From CAMCXE01 sp046347475 (GTDB lineage: Bacteria; Pseudomonadota; Gammaproteobacteria; Pseudomonadales; Cellvibrionaceae): DNA of 64,000 bases. The position numbers and the translations under genes were made by a program. Position 1 is the first letter of the stretch; each line of letters begins with the position of its first letter. The notes under the pieces were generated by a model. That model did not search any database and was not told the DNA's origin. It saw nothing but the letters and a program-made list of their open reading frames with translations. Positions 1 to 9,084 of the stretch are shown one piece after another. The stretch lies in the NCBI GenBank assembly GCA_046347475.1, contig JAXMGD010000001.1:496001-560000 (forward strand). The letters run 5' to 3'.

Positions 1-521
1 TCCATCATGTCCGATGGGGCGATGACATCGGCACCGCTCTGGGCGCAGATCAGAGCTTGCTGCTCCAACGCCGCCACGGTTTCATCATTTAATACATAAC
101 CTGTGTCATCAATAATGCCGTCTTGGCCGTGGGTGGTGTAGGGGTCTAGGGCGCCGTCGCAAATGATGCCTATTTCAGGGAAACGCTCTTTTAAAAAGCG
201 CACAGCGGTGGGAATTAACCCGTCGGGGTTAAACGCTTCCTGGCCGTCGAGGGTTTTTTTGGCTTGGCTGATATTGGGAAATAAGGCGATGGCCGGGATG
301 CGCAATGCCTGCAGCGTTTCTACTTCTTGGGCCAATAAATCCAGGCTAAACCGCTCAATACCCGGCATGGAGTGAATGGCTTCGCGGCGATTATTGCCCT
401 CCAGCAAAAACATGGGGTAAATAAAATCCCCGGCGCTAAGCTCGGTTTCACGCACTAAACGGCGGGAAAATTCAGCAAAACGATTGCGGCGCATACGGGT
501 GGTAGGGAAGCTGCGGTGCAT
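1..521 (-). CDS. hemB: Delta-aminolevulinic acid dehydratase (porphobilinogen synthase), 3' part cut by window edge
   Basis: Condenses two 5-aminolevulinate molecules to porphobilinogen in cytoplasmic haem/tetrapyrrole synthesis. The visible N-terminal half (about 173 codons) begins MHRSFPTTRMRRN and contains the family run DPYTTHGQDG followed by GYVLNDET and SGADVIAPSDMMD, which are strongly conserved in HemB. The ATG at 521 is preceded by an AGGAG ribosome site (526-530). The gene runs off the left edge, so the active-site lysines are not visible. The next gene upstream on the same strand, a haemoglobin reductase, ends 96 bp away, so co-transcription is possible. The identification is secure. 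Confidence 0.95.
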   Translation of the reverse strand, partial: MHRSFPTTRMRRNRFAEFSRRLVRETELSAGDFIYPMFLLEGNNRREAIHSMPGIERFSLDLLAQEVETLQALRIPAIALFPNISQAKKTLDGQEAFNPDGLIPTAVRFLKERFPEIGIICDGALDPYTTHGQDGIIDDTGYVLNDETVAALEQQALICAQSGADVIAPSDMM

Positions 522-617
522 GGGGGCTCCTAGGTTGAAGGGCTAAAGAGCGCCAGCCTACAAAGGCTTGCGCGCAGGAGCAACTTAAAAACCGCTGGCG
601 TGTAAAAAGGGCCGAAT

Positions 618-1592
618 TTAACTGGGCAAAAATGCGTCGGCAAAAATATCGGTTAGGTTAGCACCGGCTAAAAAACACTGTTTTTTAAGCTTCTGTACAA
701 AACTCGGGGCCCCGCAAATATAGGCTTGCTTGCCGCTCATATCCGGTAACAATTCGCGAATTTTGCTGTAAATATCGCCCACCTCGTAGGTGTCGCTGTG
801 TTGGCCTGCCTGCTGCACTATGTAATAAATATGCACATTGGGCGCTGCGGCCACCTGGTGCAAGCCGGGTAAAGGGTAGAGGCCATGCTCTTCTTTTGCG
901 CCCATCACACAATAAATGGGCCCTTGATGGCCCGCCTTAAGCGCCGCGCGGGCGACGCCTAAAATAGGTGCCATGCCAGTGCCAATGGCGGCGAGTAACA
1001 GCGGCTGGGACAGGCTGTGGGCTTGGTAAAAACACCGGCCCATAGGCCCTTCGACCCACACCGGGCTGCCCAGCGGAATATGGGCCAGATATTTGCTCAT
1101 GCGGCCATCGGGTAAGACTCGGATGTGAAATTCTAAATGGGCCTCTTGGGGGAGGCTGGCCAAGGAATAACAGCGCCCCATCTGGTGCAAATCCTCGGCG
1201 GCGCCTTCGACGGCAAACAAGCGCACAAATTGGCCGGGCTGATAATCGAAGGGTTTGCTCACGCACAGTTGCAAAATGTCGCCTTTTAACCAGCGTTGGC
1301 GCAGCACTTCACTGGCGTAGCGGGTGGCCGAGGCCTGAGGGGTTTGCGCGCGCAGGGTGCCGCTCACAGAGCACGCACAGGCCATGGCTAAGCCCTGTGC
1401 GGTTTGGTGGGCAGAGAGCCCCTCCTGGGCGCGCGGGTTAATCTGGCCTTCTAACACCTGCACCAAACAGCCTTGGCAAACCCCCGCACCGCAGCCGCGG
1501 CGCGGATTGAGGCCGCGTTGCTCAAGGGCTGTTAGCAGGTTGGCGCCTTCTTCTAGCTCGAAGACCTGCCGGTTAAATTCAACCAGGGCCAT
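618..1592 (-). CDS. 2Fe-2S ferredoxin / FAD-NAD(P)H oxidoreductase, probable haemoglobin reductase
   Basis: A 324-residue electron-transfer flavoprotein. Residues 1-80 are a plant-type ferredoxin domain with Cys34, Cys39, Cys42 and a fourth ligand at Cys72 or Cys74. Next come an FAD domain with RCYSLAS and an NAD(P) domain with GTGMAPILG and a C-terminal CGAPSFV. The layout matches phenol-hydroxylase and CDP-6-deoxyglucoseen reductases. I chose the ATG at 1592 because it starts the ferredoxin fold directly and lies one base after the stop of the truncated haemoglobin gene, so the two are translationally coupled. The inferred role is to reduce that haemoglobin, as the reductase half of flavohaemoglobin does in NO detoxification. 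No substrate is visible from sequence. Confidence 0.85.
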   Translation of the reverse strand: MALVEFNRQVFELEEGANLLTALEQRGLNPRRGCGAGVCQGCLVQVLEGQINPRAQEGLSAHQTAQGLAMACACSVSGTLRAQTPQASATRYASEVLRQRWLKGDILQLCVSKPFDYQPGQFVRLFAVEGAAEDLHQMGRCYSLASLPQEAHLEFHIRVLPDGRMSKYLAHIPLGSPVWVEGPMGRCFYQAHSLSQPLLLAAIGTGMAPILGVARAALKAGHQGPIYCVMGAKEEHGLYPLPGLHQVAAAPNVHIYYIVQQAGQHSDTYEVGDIYSKIRELLPDMSGKQAYICGAPSFVQKLKKQCFLAGANLTDIFADAFLPS

Positions 1593-1593
1593 G

Positions 1594-1947
1594 TTACTGG
1601 TTGAGCACATCCGCCTTAACGCTGTGCGCCAAGGTGGCAATTTGCGCTATGTCTTCAGCGGCCACGCCCAATTGGGTGAGGGTGCTGGCCAGGTGTTCAA
1701 CCACGGCATCAAAATGGGTTTCGGTAAGATTCATACCTGCGTGGGCCTTGCGCATATCAAGCCCGGTGTATTGGTTGGGGCCGCCAAATACCATAGTTAA
1801 AAAAGCTTTTTGTTTGGCCGCCTGCCGCTCCATATCAACGCTTTCAAAAAAATGGCTGATGCGCTCGTCACCCAGTACTTTGCGATAAAAAATATTCACC
1901 GCCGCGTCAACCGCCGGCGCACCACCAATACGTTCAAAAAGGCTCAT
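1594..1947 (-). CDS. glbN: Group 1 truncated haemoglobin (trHbN-like)
   Basis: A 117-residue 2-on-2 globin, the usual length for group 1 truncated haemoglobins. It starts MSLFERIGG. The B10 tyrosine is in NIFYRKV, the proximal histidine in RKAHAGMN, and the flexible double-glycine turn in VFGGPNQY. Members bind O2 and NO and often act as NO dioxygenases when an electron donor is present. The gene is first of a two-gene unit with the ferredoxin reductase (1-bp gap), which supports an NO-dioxygenase or redox role; that role is inferred. A long inverted repeat lies about 120 bp upstream of its start. Confidence 0.9.
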   Translation of the reverse strand: MSLFERIGGAPAVDAAVNIFYRKVLGDERISHFFESVDMERQAAKQKAFLTMVFGGPNQYTGLDMRKAHAGMNLTETHFDAVVEHLASTLTQLGVAAEDIAQIATLAHSVKADVLNQ

Positions 1948-2063
1948 AGGCAGAACTCTTCTAATAAGTGAGTAGATTTAAATAAGGCCTGCACACCAAT
2001 AGCTGTGCAGATTCTGATTGCGGTTAAATCCTAGTGTGATCGCCTGATACTGATGTTTTTATT

Positions 2064-2109
2064 GATTAATTCTGGCGTTTTTGAATAAAACTGAACGCTA
2101 GAATTAATC
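2064..2109. repeat. 16-bp inverted repeat upstream of the haemoglobin gene
   Basis: Arms 2064-2079 (GATTAATTCTGGCGTT) and 2094-2109 (AACGCTAGAATTAATC) pair at 15 of 16 positions around a 14-base A/T-rich spacer. It lies in the promoter side of the haemoglobin-reductase pair and beyond the 3' end of the btuF-like gene. Low GC and no adjoining T-run argue against a terminator. It could be an operator for a dimeric regulator. Confidence 0.55.
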
Positions 2110-2320
2110 CGTGCATCTTCAACTGTTCACCCAAGGCAGGTTTTTCTTCCATGGTTGGTAAATAACGCCTTGCTCCTGCGCGTTGGGTGTTGATGCTCGC
2201 TGCGGTAAAACAGGCTTGAGCACAGCCTAGCAGGTTTAATGGCGGGGTTTAGCGGCATTTGAGGTTTGCCTGACGCAAATCAAATTCGCCCAAGGCCTAT
2301 AAAGGATGGGGGGAGGCTGC

Positions 2321-2358
2321 GGGCGCCCCGGCGTTTATCACCGCCTGCGGCGGCGCCC
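2321..2358 (-). terminator. GC-rich hairpin after the btuF-like gene
   Basis: GGGCGCC (2321-2327) pairs with GGCGCCC (2352-2358), with further C/G pairing inside. It lies about 30 bp past the btuF-like stop codon. No T-run follows on the minus strand, so it may be a transcript-end stabiliser rather than an intrinsic terminator. Confidence 0.35.
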
Positions 2359-2387
2359 ATGGATTGCTGGCGCTTATGGGGCGCTAA

Positions 2388-3311
2388 TTAATGAGGCACT
2401 TTATCCAAAGCAATACAGATTTGCTCCAGCCCTTGTGCGGCGCGCAAACTTTGGCGCTGTAATAAATCAGGCGGAATAAATACTAACTGAGCGTTTTTTA
2501 CCGCCGTCAGCTGCGGCCATTGCTGCCATTGATCCAACCATTGGGGCCGCGCGGTATCCATGCCGCTGGCCATAATCACCTCTGGGTTGGCTTTTAATAC
2601 CGCTTCAATATCAATTTTAGGCGCGAGCGGTGCTAAATCACCAAACACATTTTGACCGCCGCAGGTTTCCAGCAATTCATTGAATAAATGCTGTTTATTT
2701 AATGTCATCAAGGGTTGATGCCAAATTTGATAAAACACCCGCACGGCAGGCTGCCTTTTTGGGCGGTTTTGCCAGGGCGAAATAATACGGTTAAATGCGT
2801 CAATACTGGCTTGAGCCTGGGTTTCATTGCCCCCTAAGCGGGCAAAGGTTTGCACTGTGGCAATTAAATCGGCCAAATGCCGCGGCTCAACTAAAAAGAC
2901 CGGCAGGCCTAAGCGCTCAAGATGGGCAATTTTTTCCGCTGGATTACCGCTTTGCCAACCGATAATTAAATCGGGCTGTAATTTTACAATGGCTTCGTAA
3001 TCAAAATTGGCGTAGCTGCCAACGCGGGGGATTTTAGCCGCTGCCAAAGGGTAATCGCTAAAATCCACCGTGCCCACCAGGGCAGGTTCGGCTCCAGCGG
3101 AAAATAATAATTCAGTAATGCTGGGGGCAAGGCTAATAATACGCGCAGCCCGCTTGGGCAAAATTAGGGTTTTGCCCCGTGCATCCACTGCGCTAATCTG
3201 CGCGCCGGTTGGTTCTGCACCCCAGGCTGTGGCCGTTAACAAAAATACCAGCAGCCACGTCAGAGCGGCACCAACACGCTTTTTATAATTGAGATTCCAT
3301 TGCATGGTCAT
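2388..3311 (-). CDS. btuF: BtuF-like periplasmic (cobalamin/metal-complex) binding protein
   Basis: A 307-residue periplasmic solute-binding protein of the TroA/BtuF class. It has a Sec signal peptide (positively charged YKKR, hydrophobic core to about residue 30, cleavage near AWGA-EP), then RIISLAPSITELLFSAG, VGSYANFDYEAIVKLQPDLII, and a C-terminal NPEVIMASG, all typical of vitamin-B12 or siderophore binding lobes. Its partner gene cobQ makes corrinoid, which favours B12 or cobinamide uptake. Two ATGs, at 3311 and 3305, are possible; GAGG lies before the first. Longer readings upstream only mirror cobQ. The start overlaps the cobQ start codon on the other strand. No BtuC or BtuD gene is in view. 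Confidence 0.75.
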   Translation of the reverse strand: MTMQWNLNYKKRVGAALTWLLVFLLTATAWGAEPTGAQISAVDARGKTLILPKRAARIISLAPSITELLFSAGAEPALVGTVDFSDYPLAAAKIPRVGSYANFDYEAIVKLQPDLIIGWQSGNPAEKIAHLERLGLPVFLVEPRHLADLIATVQTFARLGGNETQAQASIDAFNRIISPWQNRPKRQPAVRVFYQIWHQPLMTLNKQHLFNELLETCGGQNVFGDLAPLAPKIDIEAVLKANPEVIMASGMDTARPQWLDQWQQWPQLTAVKNAQLVFIPPDLLQRQSLRAAQGLEQICIALDKVPH

Positions 3312-4800
3312 CGCCAAACCTCGTAGCCAGTTTAATAATCCACACGCCTGTTTAATGGTGCAAGGCACCACCTCGGATGCAGGTAAGTCCACTTTAGTGG
3401 CGGGGTTATGCCGTGTGCTCGCGCGGCAGGGGTATGCGGTGGCGCCTTTTAAACCGCAAAATATGGCGCTTAATTCTGCGGTCACCGCAGACGGCGGTGA
3501 AATCGGCCGCGCGCAAGCACTGCAGGCCCAGGCCGCTGGCATAGCCCCCTGCGTGCATATGAATCCGATATTACTCAAACCCAACAGCGACACGGGCGCA
3601 CAGGTAATTGTGCAGGGGCGCGCATTATCCAATATGGAAGCGCTTAATTACCACCAGTATAAAAAGCAGGCAAAAACCCTGGTGCTGGATTCCATCGCCC
3701 ATTTGGCCGCGCGTTATAAACCCATTATGGTGGAAGGCGCGGGAAGCCCGGCGGAAATTAATTTGCGGCGCGGGGATATAGCCAATATGGGTTTTGCTGA
3801 GGCTATCGATTGCCCGGTCATTTTAATTGCGGATATAGATCGCGGCGGCGTATTTGCCCATCTGCTGGGCACCTTAATGTTGTTATCCCACTCCGAGCAG
3901 GCGAGGGTTGTGGGGTTTGTTATTAATCGCTTTCGTGGTGATGTGGGATTATTACAGCCGGGTATTGACTGGCTGGAACAGGTGAGCGGTCGGCCGGTGT
4001 TAGGTGTTATTCCTTATTTACATCTGTTGCATTTAGAGGCGGAAGATGCGGTGAATCAGCTGCAAGTGCATAAATCCGCGTCGTCTTTGCAGGTGGCGGT
4101 GCCCCTATTGCCCCATATGAGTAATCACACTGATTTTGATGCGTTGCGGGCCAATTCGGCGGTTAATCTGCAATTTGTGCCATTGGATCAGCACACCAAT
4201 GGCGCTGATTTAATAATTCTGCCCGGCAGTAAAAATGTCCGCTTTGATTTGGCCCAGTTAAAACAATTCGGCTGGCAGGAAAAGCTGCAACGGCATCTGC
4301 GCTGGGGCGGTAAATTAATGGGTATATGCGGCGGCTTACAAATGCTGGGCAACCAGATTGCCGATCCGCTGGGTTTAGAGGGCCCTGCAGGGGTTAGTGA
4401 GGGTTTTGGGTTGCTGGATTTTGTCACCGAATTACAGCCGCACAAAATTCTTAAACGGCTAGAGGCTAGAGCGGTGCATCCAGTCATGCGCGGCTGCCAA
4501 GTGGAGGCTTATGAAATTCACGCGGGGATCAGTTCTGGCCCTGCGTTTAATAATCCCTTATTTGAAAGTGCAGGTGGGTTCGACGGTTGTATGGATACTG
4601 CAGGGGCCATCTTAGCCACTTATTATCACGGTGTATTTAATCATCCTGAGGCGCAGCGGGCGCTTCTGGCCTGGGCTGGGTTAGCTGATGCCAAGGCCTG
4701 TGATTACCGGCAGTTACAAGAGCAGAGCCTTAATCGCCTGGCCGATACGCTGGAGGCACATATGGATATGGCATTTCTTAAAACATTTTTTCCCCAATAA
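3304..4800 (+). CDS. cobQ: Cobyric acid synthase
   Basis: A 498-residue glutamine-dependent amidotransferase that amidates adenosylcobyrinic acid a,c-diamide at four side chains during B12 synthesis. The N-terminal dethiobiotin-synthetase-like ATPase carries MVQGTTSDAGKSTLVAG and KPQNMALNSAVT. The central VEGAGSPAEINL is diagnostic. The C-terminal class-I glutaminase has GICGGLQMLG with the catalytic Cys and YYHGVFNH with the His. The ATG at 3304 retains the whole first beta strand before MVQGTT; the later ATG at 3355 would remove it and has no ribosome site. A strong hairpin terminator follows. The start codon overlaps that of the divergent btuF-like gene. Confidence 0.93.
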   Translation: MVIAKPRSQFNNPHACLMVQGTTSDAGKSTLVAGLCRVLARQGYAVAPFKPQNMALNSAVTADGGEIGRAQALQAQAAGIAPCVHMNPILLKPNSDTGAQVIVQGRALSNMEALNYHQYKKQAKTLVLDSIAHLAARYKPIMVEGAGSPAEINLRRGDIANMGFAEAIDCPVILIADIDRGGVFAHLLGTLMLLSHSEQARVVGFVINRFRGDVGLLQPGIDWLEQVSGRPVLGVIPYLHLLHLEAEDAVNQLQVHKSASSLQVAVPLLPHMSNHTDFDALRANSAVNLQFVPLDQHTNGADLIILPGSKNVRFDLAQLKQFGWQEKLQRHLRWGGKLMGICGGLQMLGNQIADPLGLEGPAGVSEGFGLLDFVTELQPHKILKRLEARAVHPVMRGCQVEAYEIHAGISSGPAFNNPLFESAGGFDGCMDTAGAILATYYHGVFNHPEAQRALLAWAGLADAKACDYRQLQEQSLNRLADTLEAHMDMAFLKTFFPQ

Positions 4801-4844
4801 AATAAAAAATCTGCCAACCCATTATAAAAACACCCTGCCACCTC

Positions 4845-4895
4845 AAAAACCCAGCCGCACGCAGGCTTAATACCTGCGTGTGGGGCTGAGTTTTT
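4845..4895. terminator. Intrinsic terminator after cobQ
   Basis: A long stem pairs AAAAACCCAGCC..GCACGCAGG (4845-4865) with CCTGCGTGTGGGGCTGAG and TTTTT (4873-4895), with a small bulge and a 7-base loop. A-run and T-run on the two sides make it usable in both directions; it ends the cobQ transcript. Confidence 0.8.
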
Positions 4896-4921
4896 ATCTT
4901 GAATTTATCCGTCTCATTAAC

Positions 4922-4981
4922 AAAAAATGTCAACTATCAACAGGCTGCGCCGGTGTGGCCGTAAATGCGGTGACATTTTTT
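4922..4981. repeat. 11-bp inverted repeat in the cyaA upstream region
   Basis: AAAAAATGTCA (4922-4932) and TGACATTTTTT (4971-4981) are exact inverted copies 38 bases apart, about 195 bp before cyaA. The enclosed segment is GC-rich and could fold further. It could be a leader hairpin or a regulator site. No confident promoter hexamers or CRP site were found in 4896-5174. Confidence 0.45.
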
Positions 4982-5174
4982 ATCTAAAGCCTGCAGTCTA
5001 AGACTATTTTTGTCTAACCGCCCTTATAGTGTGTCGAGGGTCTACTATTGGGAAAGTTGAGCGAAAGTTACGAGGTTGGTTATAACCATTCGGCTCATAT
5101 TCTGGCTTGGATGCATCTTTAGGGATTAAACAGCAATTTATTTAGGCGTTTTTGAGGTGTTTTAGACACAGCTT

Positions 5175-8009
5175 ATGATTAACCGCCAAAAAATGAGTGA
5201 CCCTATAGTTGAGCCGGTAGACCGCAATCGCTTGCTGGAACTGCGTGCGCGTTTTTTAGCGCTAAACAGTCTTAAACTGCAACGCGTAAAAGAAGGCCTG
5301 ACACTCAACCAGCAGCAATTTCTACGCCTGCTGCCCGTGTTATTTCAGGTTAATCACCCGTCATTTCCAGGTTTTGTGGATAAGAGCACACCAGTGGGTG
5401 TGGTCGGCTTTAATTGGGATAAAGATACGATTGCGGCGGCGCGCAGTTTAAGCCGTGGCTTTGCGCCCCAGCGCTTTTTGCGTGAAGAAGCCAAAATTCT
5501 CAGTTTATTTTTAATGGGTAGCCTGGGCACCATTGCACAAACGCCCCGCAGTGATTTTGATATTTGGCTCTGCTATCACCCTAAAATATCCGCCGCTGAT
5601 TTGGCCAAGCTTGAGCAAAAAGCCCAGTTAATTAGCCAGTGGGCGCAGAGCCTGGGGCTTGAAGTGCATTTTTTTCTGATGAATCACCAGGCTTTTTTGC
5701 AGGGTGATTTATTGCCTATTTCAGAAGAATCCAGCGGTGAATTACAGCGCATTTTGCTGCTCGATGAATTCTATCGCACCAGTATTTGGTTGGCAGGCCG
5801 CCTGCCGGTGTGGTGGCTTGTGCCCGCAGCGGTGGAGCGCAGAGGAGAATATGCCCGATATGTGGCGGTGTTGCTGCGCAATCATTTTATTAACGATCAA
5901 GACTATATTGATTTTGGCGCGTCAGCTCATTTTACCGCCGAAGAGTTTGTCGGTGCAGGGCTCTGGCAATTACACAAGGCCATCGAAGCCCCCTATAAAT
6001 CCGTATTGAAATTGGTGCTGCTTGAAGCTTACGTCAATAACCAAGCCGAATTCTCCCCGCTCAGTTTGCGGCATAAACAAAAAATCCACGATGGGCGCGA
6101 TGATTTAAATGATTTAGACCCTTATATAGCGCTCTACCAATTTCTGGAGGAGTACCTGCTGCGCCGTTGTGATTCTGTGCGGCTGGAAGTAGTGCGGCGC
6201 AGTTTTTATTTTAAGGTCAATCGCGGTATTTCAAAAAAAATGACCCTGGGTACTCGTTCGTGGCAGCGACAGGTACTGGAGCGCCTGTGTCGCCACTGGG
6301 GTTGGAGTTCTGCCCGCATTGCGTATTTAGACGAGCGCGCCCGTTGGAGCCTTAAAGATGTGATGGCTGAAAACGACGCCTTAGTGGCAACGCTTATGCG
6401 CTCGTTTTTGGAATTAAATGTGGCCGCGCGCCATAGCGGCCTCAATAATAAACTCTGCGGTGATGATTTCCGCTTGCTGAGCCATAAATTAACCGCGGCC
6501 TTTGGTGTGAAGCCCGGCAAACAATTGCTGATTAATCCAGGTATAAAACAAGATTTAAGCACCCGGCAACTATGGCTTAAAAAGCCCAGCCCAAATGCTT
6601 GGGCCATAGCCGATACTAATGCTGGGGCTGATTTATACACCGCCAATAGCCTGCAGGAATTACTCTTGTGGTGTAGCGTAAATTCAATAATTTCCGCGCA
6701 CTCCAAACTAATCTGGCCAGAACAGAAAGACGCGGGCAGCGAGCGGGCGCGCACCCTGTTACACAATTGGGTTGTGCAGGCTAATACGCCCATAGGCCTT
6801 GCCGCTTATAAAGACGATCCTCGGGTGGAGGCATTGTTAGTGATTATTAATTGGCACTCGACGCCTATCGAAGTGAATCCTGCGGCCAGTGGCGGCGCGC
6901 TGGATGTTTTAAATTACGGCCCGCAACAATTAAATTTAATTCAGCGTTTGGATTGTTTTACCCGCAACAGTTGGGGAGAGTGGGCCTGTGTATCCTTTAG
7001 TGGGCCTGAGGCCCTGGTGGATTATCTGCGTTGGTGTTGGCGCGAACTCACCGACAGCTGTTGGCAGTGGATGCAGTGTGAGACGGTCGCCAGCCATTTA
7101 AGCGCGGCCTGCAGCCAGCGCGTGCAGCAATTAATGCGCGCATTATTTGGCTGTTTTAATCGTTCGGATATGCGCCAGCGCCGTTTTTTATTTTCATTGG
7201 GCGGCAAACACTGCTGTATGCAATGGCAAAATGATGATCTGCTGCCGCTGAATATTTACAGTGAGCGGGATTTGTGGAATTTTTTAGCGGTTGAGCAGGA
7301 GGCATTTTGCCCTTTGGTGGTGGATACCTATTGTCTGCCACAACAACCCTTGGCCGTTATTTGTCATCACCTGCAACCGGGTGTGAGCCAATTATTTTAT
7401 TGCGTGGCCGCGCAGTATATTGTTTTATACATTTGCGATGATAAAGGGGCGATTCTGCGTTTGCAGCTGGAAACCCAGGAAAAACAGCAGCAGCTTGTGC
7501 ATTGGATTGGCTTTTTGCGCCGCGCCCTGACGCTGTGGCAAGACCAGCATCCGTATAATTTAGCCGATATTAATAGTTTGGCCCTGTTCGAAATTATTCC
7601 TCAGCAGCAAGGATTTGCCGTGCAACGTAAAGCCGTGCACTTAGAAATGCCTGCGCCTATTTTGACGGCAACCATTACCGGCGGTTGGTCGGACGATGCA
7701 CAAATTACCCTGCAGTGCGCCGGTGAGCGCGCTACCTGGCCCTATCTTGCCAGCAGCGGGCCGTTAAATCGCTCCACGGCAAAAACTAAAATGAGCGATG
7801 TATCGCTTGAGGAATCCGCGTGGGATCATATGGCGCGTTGGCTAACGCCTTTGTTGCCCGCCGGACAGGGTGTTATCCGCCTGGATGATTTAGGTTGGCC
7901 CGGTGCTGCTAAAAATTGGCAATTGGTGTCTTTGGTGAAATGTAAACTGATGGTGGAGACGCAATTAAATATCGCCAGAATTCGTCAGCGCAAAAAAGAC
8001 GGTGCGTGA
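5175..8009 (+). CDS. cyaA: Class I adenylate cyclase
   Basis: A 944-residue cytoplasmic enzyme that makes cAMP, the ligand of CRP/Vfr regulators. Near residues 114-131 lies the nucleotidyltransferase signature MGSLGTIAQTPRSDFDIW, with the GS pair and the D-x-D metal ligands. Around it are RFLREEAKIL and YHP, typical of enterobacterial and Pseudomonas class I cyclases. The long C-terminal half, rich in Trp and Leu, is the regulatory region of this family, and total length is typical. ATG at 5175 and 5193 (MSDPIVEP) are both possible; neither has a strong ribosome site. It is a single gene with no operon partner. Confidence 0.93.
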   Translation: MINRQKMSDPIVEPVDRNRLLELRARFLALNSLKLQRVKEGLTLNQQQFLRLLPVLFQVNHPSFPGFVDKSTPVGVVGFNWDKDTIAAARSLSRGFAPQRFLREEAKILSLFLMGSLGTIAQTPRSDFDIWLCYHPKISAADLAKLEQKAQLISQWAQSLGLEVHFFLMNHQAFLQGDLLPISEESSGELQRILLLDEFYRTSIWLAGRLPVWWLVPAAVERRGEYARYVAVLLRNHFINDQDYIDFGASAHFTAEEFVGAGLWQLHKAIEAPYKSVLKLVLLEAYVNNQAEFSPLSLRHKQKIHDGRDDLNDLDPYIALYQFLEEYLLRRCDSVRLEVVRRSFYFKVNRGISKKMTLGTRSWQRQVLERLCRHWGWSSARIAYLDERARWSLKDVMAENDALVATLMRSFLELNVAARHSGLNNKLCGDDFRLLSHKLTAAFGVKPGKQLLINPGIKQDLSTRQLWLKKPSPNAWAIADTNAGADLYTANSLQELLLWCSVNSIISAHSKLIWPEQKDAGSERARTLLHNWVVQANTPIGLAAYKDDPRVEALLVIINWHSTPIEVNPAASGGALDVLNYGPQQLNLIQRLDCFTRNSWGEWACVSFSGPEALVDYLRWCWRELTDSCWQWMQCETVASHLSAACSQRVQQLMRALFGCFNRSDMRQRRFLFSLGGKHCCMQWQNDDLLPLNIYSERDLWNFLAVEQEAFCPLVVDTYCLPQQPLAVICHHLQPGVSQLFYCVAAQYIVLYICDDKGAILRLQLETQEKQQQLVHWIGFLRRALTLWQDQHPYNLADINSLALFEIIPQQQGFAVQRKAVHLEMPAPILTATITGGWSDDAQITLQCAGERATWPYLASSGPLNRSTAKTKMSDVSLEESAWDHMARWLTPLLPAGQGVIRLDDLGWPGAAKNWQLVSLVKCKLMVETQLNIARIRQRKKDGA

Positions 8010-8231
8010 CGTTAAAAGCGCTTAGTGCTGGACGCCGGTATTTGAATGGCTTTTCAGGACATTCGCCTTATCCTGGCGCGCTAATTTTTCTGAAATCGCA
8101 TCCTGTTTTGTGCTGATGCGCTTTCATTCTTGGCGCAAATTGTTTTCAGGTTGGGGCGCCCTTGCCTGTGCTACAGGGAGGTACTTGGGCGCTTTTGAAA
8201 AAAGCAAACTTTGGAATTAACTAGAGCTTCC

Positions 8232-8888
8232 CTAAATAAAAGTCATGATTTTATCGGCGGCAAAGCGCGATTTGGGCAGTTGGGCATTAAAATCTGTCTC
8301 GGCTTTGTAGCCTACCGCCACGAGCGCCACTGAGGTTAACCCCTTGGCGCTCAGCTGCAATTCTTGGTTTAACACTTCGCGGTCTATGCCTTCAATGGGC
8401 ACCGCATCAAGGCCTAAAAGGGCGGTTCCCAGCAGGAAAAACCCCATATTTAGGTACACCTGTTTTTCCATCCAATGTTGAGCGTCGTTGAATTGCTCTC
8501 GGTGCATATCGGCATACATTTTTCGCCCCGCATCCACGCTGTGTTTAAAAGCTGGATTGTGTGCAAAACGTCCATCGTGCTCTTCCTGTTGTAAAACCTG
8601 CGCTAAATAATCGTCCTGTAAATCGGTTTTGGCGCAAAACACGACGCACAGGCTCGCCTGGTTAATTTTACTGGCATTACTGGCGAAGCGTCCGTGGGCG
8701 GCGCAGGCCACCTGCGCCTTGCCTGCAGCGGACTGCGCCAGCACAAAATGCCAGGGTTGTGAGTTGGTGCTGGAGGGCGCAAAGCGCAGCAAATCACACA
8801 GTTGGGCCAGTTGCTCGGCAGGAATTGTGCGCTCGGCGCTAAATGCTTTGGTCGCGTAACGGCTACGGACAAGATCGCTTAGGTTCAT
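8232..8888 (-). CDS. nfsB: NAD(P)H-dependent FMN nitroreductase (NfsB-like)
   Basis: A 218-residue oxygen-insensitive nitroreductase/dihydropteridine reductase, the exact size of NfsB. FMN contacts appear as RSRYATKAF at the N-terminus and APSSTNSQPWHFV near residues 42-54. NMGFFLLGTALLGLDAVPIEG is the conserved mid-protein helix and SRFAADK lies near the end. It reduces nitro compounds and quinones with NAD(P)H as a cytoplasmic homodimer. The ATG at 8888 was chosen because MNLSDLVRSRY matches the family start; an earlier in-frame codon has no support. It appears to be a single-gene unit. Confidence 0.88.
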   Translation of the reverse strand: MNLSDLVRSRYATKAFSAERTIPAEQLAQLCDLLRFAPSSTNSQPWHFVLAQSAAGKAQVACAAHGRFASNASKINQASLCVVFCAKTDLQDDYLAQVLQQEEHDGRFAHNPAFKHSVDAGRKMYADMHREQFNDAQHWMEKQVYLNMGFFLLGTALLGLDAVPIEGIDREVLNQELQLSAKGLTSVALVAVGYKAETDFNAQLPKSRFAADKIMTFI

Positions 8889-9039
8889 GGTCAGCCTTAG
8901 GGCGCGCACGAACGCGCGCTGTAAAAATGGGCTTGGATTATAGCGTTTTGAGCCGATTTTTTAAGGCAGGTTGGACGGAAAAGAAAGGGCGCTATGGTTA
9001 ATTCAAGACAGAGGGGGAGATAGACGGCAGTTGAAAAAG

Positions 9040-9077
9040 GTTGCATTGCTCCTTTTTTTGGGAGGGAGCAATGCAAC
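9040..9077 (-). terminator. Intrinsic terminator of the sugar porter gene
   Basis: A perfect 13-bp stem, GTTGCATTGCTCC (9040-9052) with GGAGCAATGCAAC (9065-9077), and a 12-base loop. On the minus strand the stem is followed by CCTTTTTC, eight bases past the porter stop codon. Confidence 0.85.
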
Positions 9078-9084
9078 TGAGGCT

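Noticed and set aside
1948..2387. Possible cobalamin riboswitch near the B12 genes
   Set aside because: No B12 box (GCCACTG-like) nor the CCCGCAACTGTAA core was found on either strand.
3312..3632. N-terminal extension of the btuF-like frame
   Set aside because: It is antisense to cobQ, lacks family similarity, and places non-conserved residues before the signal peptide.
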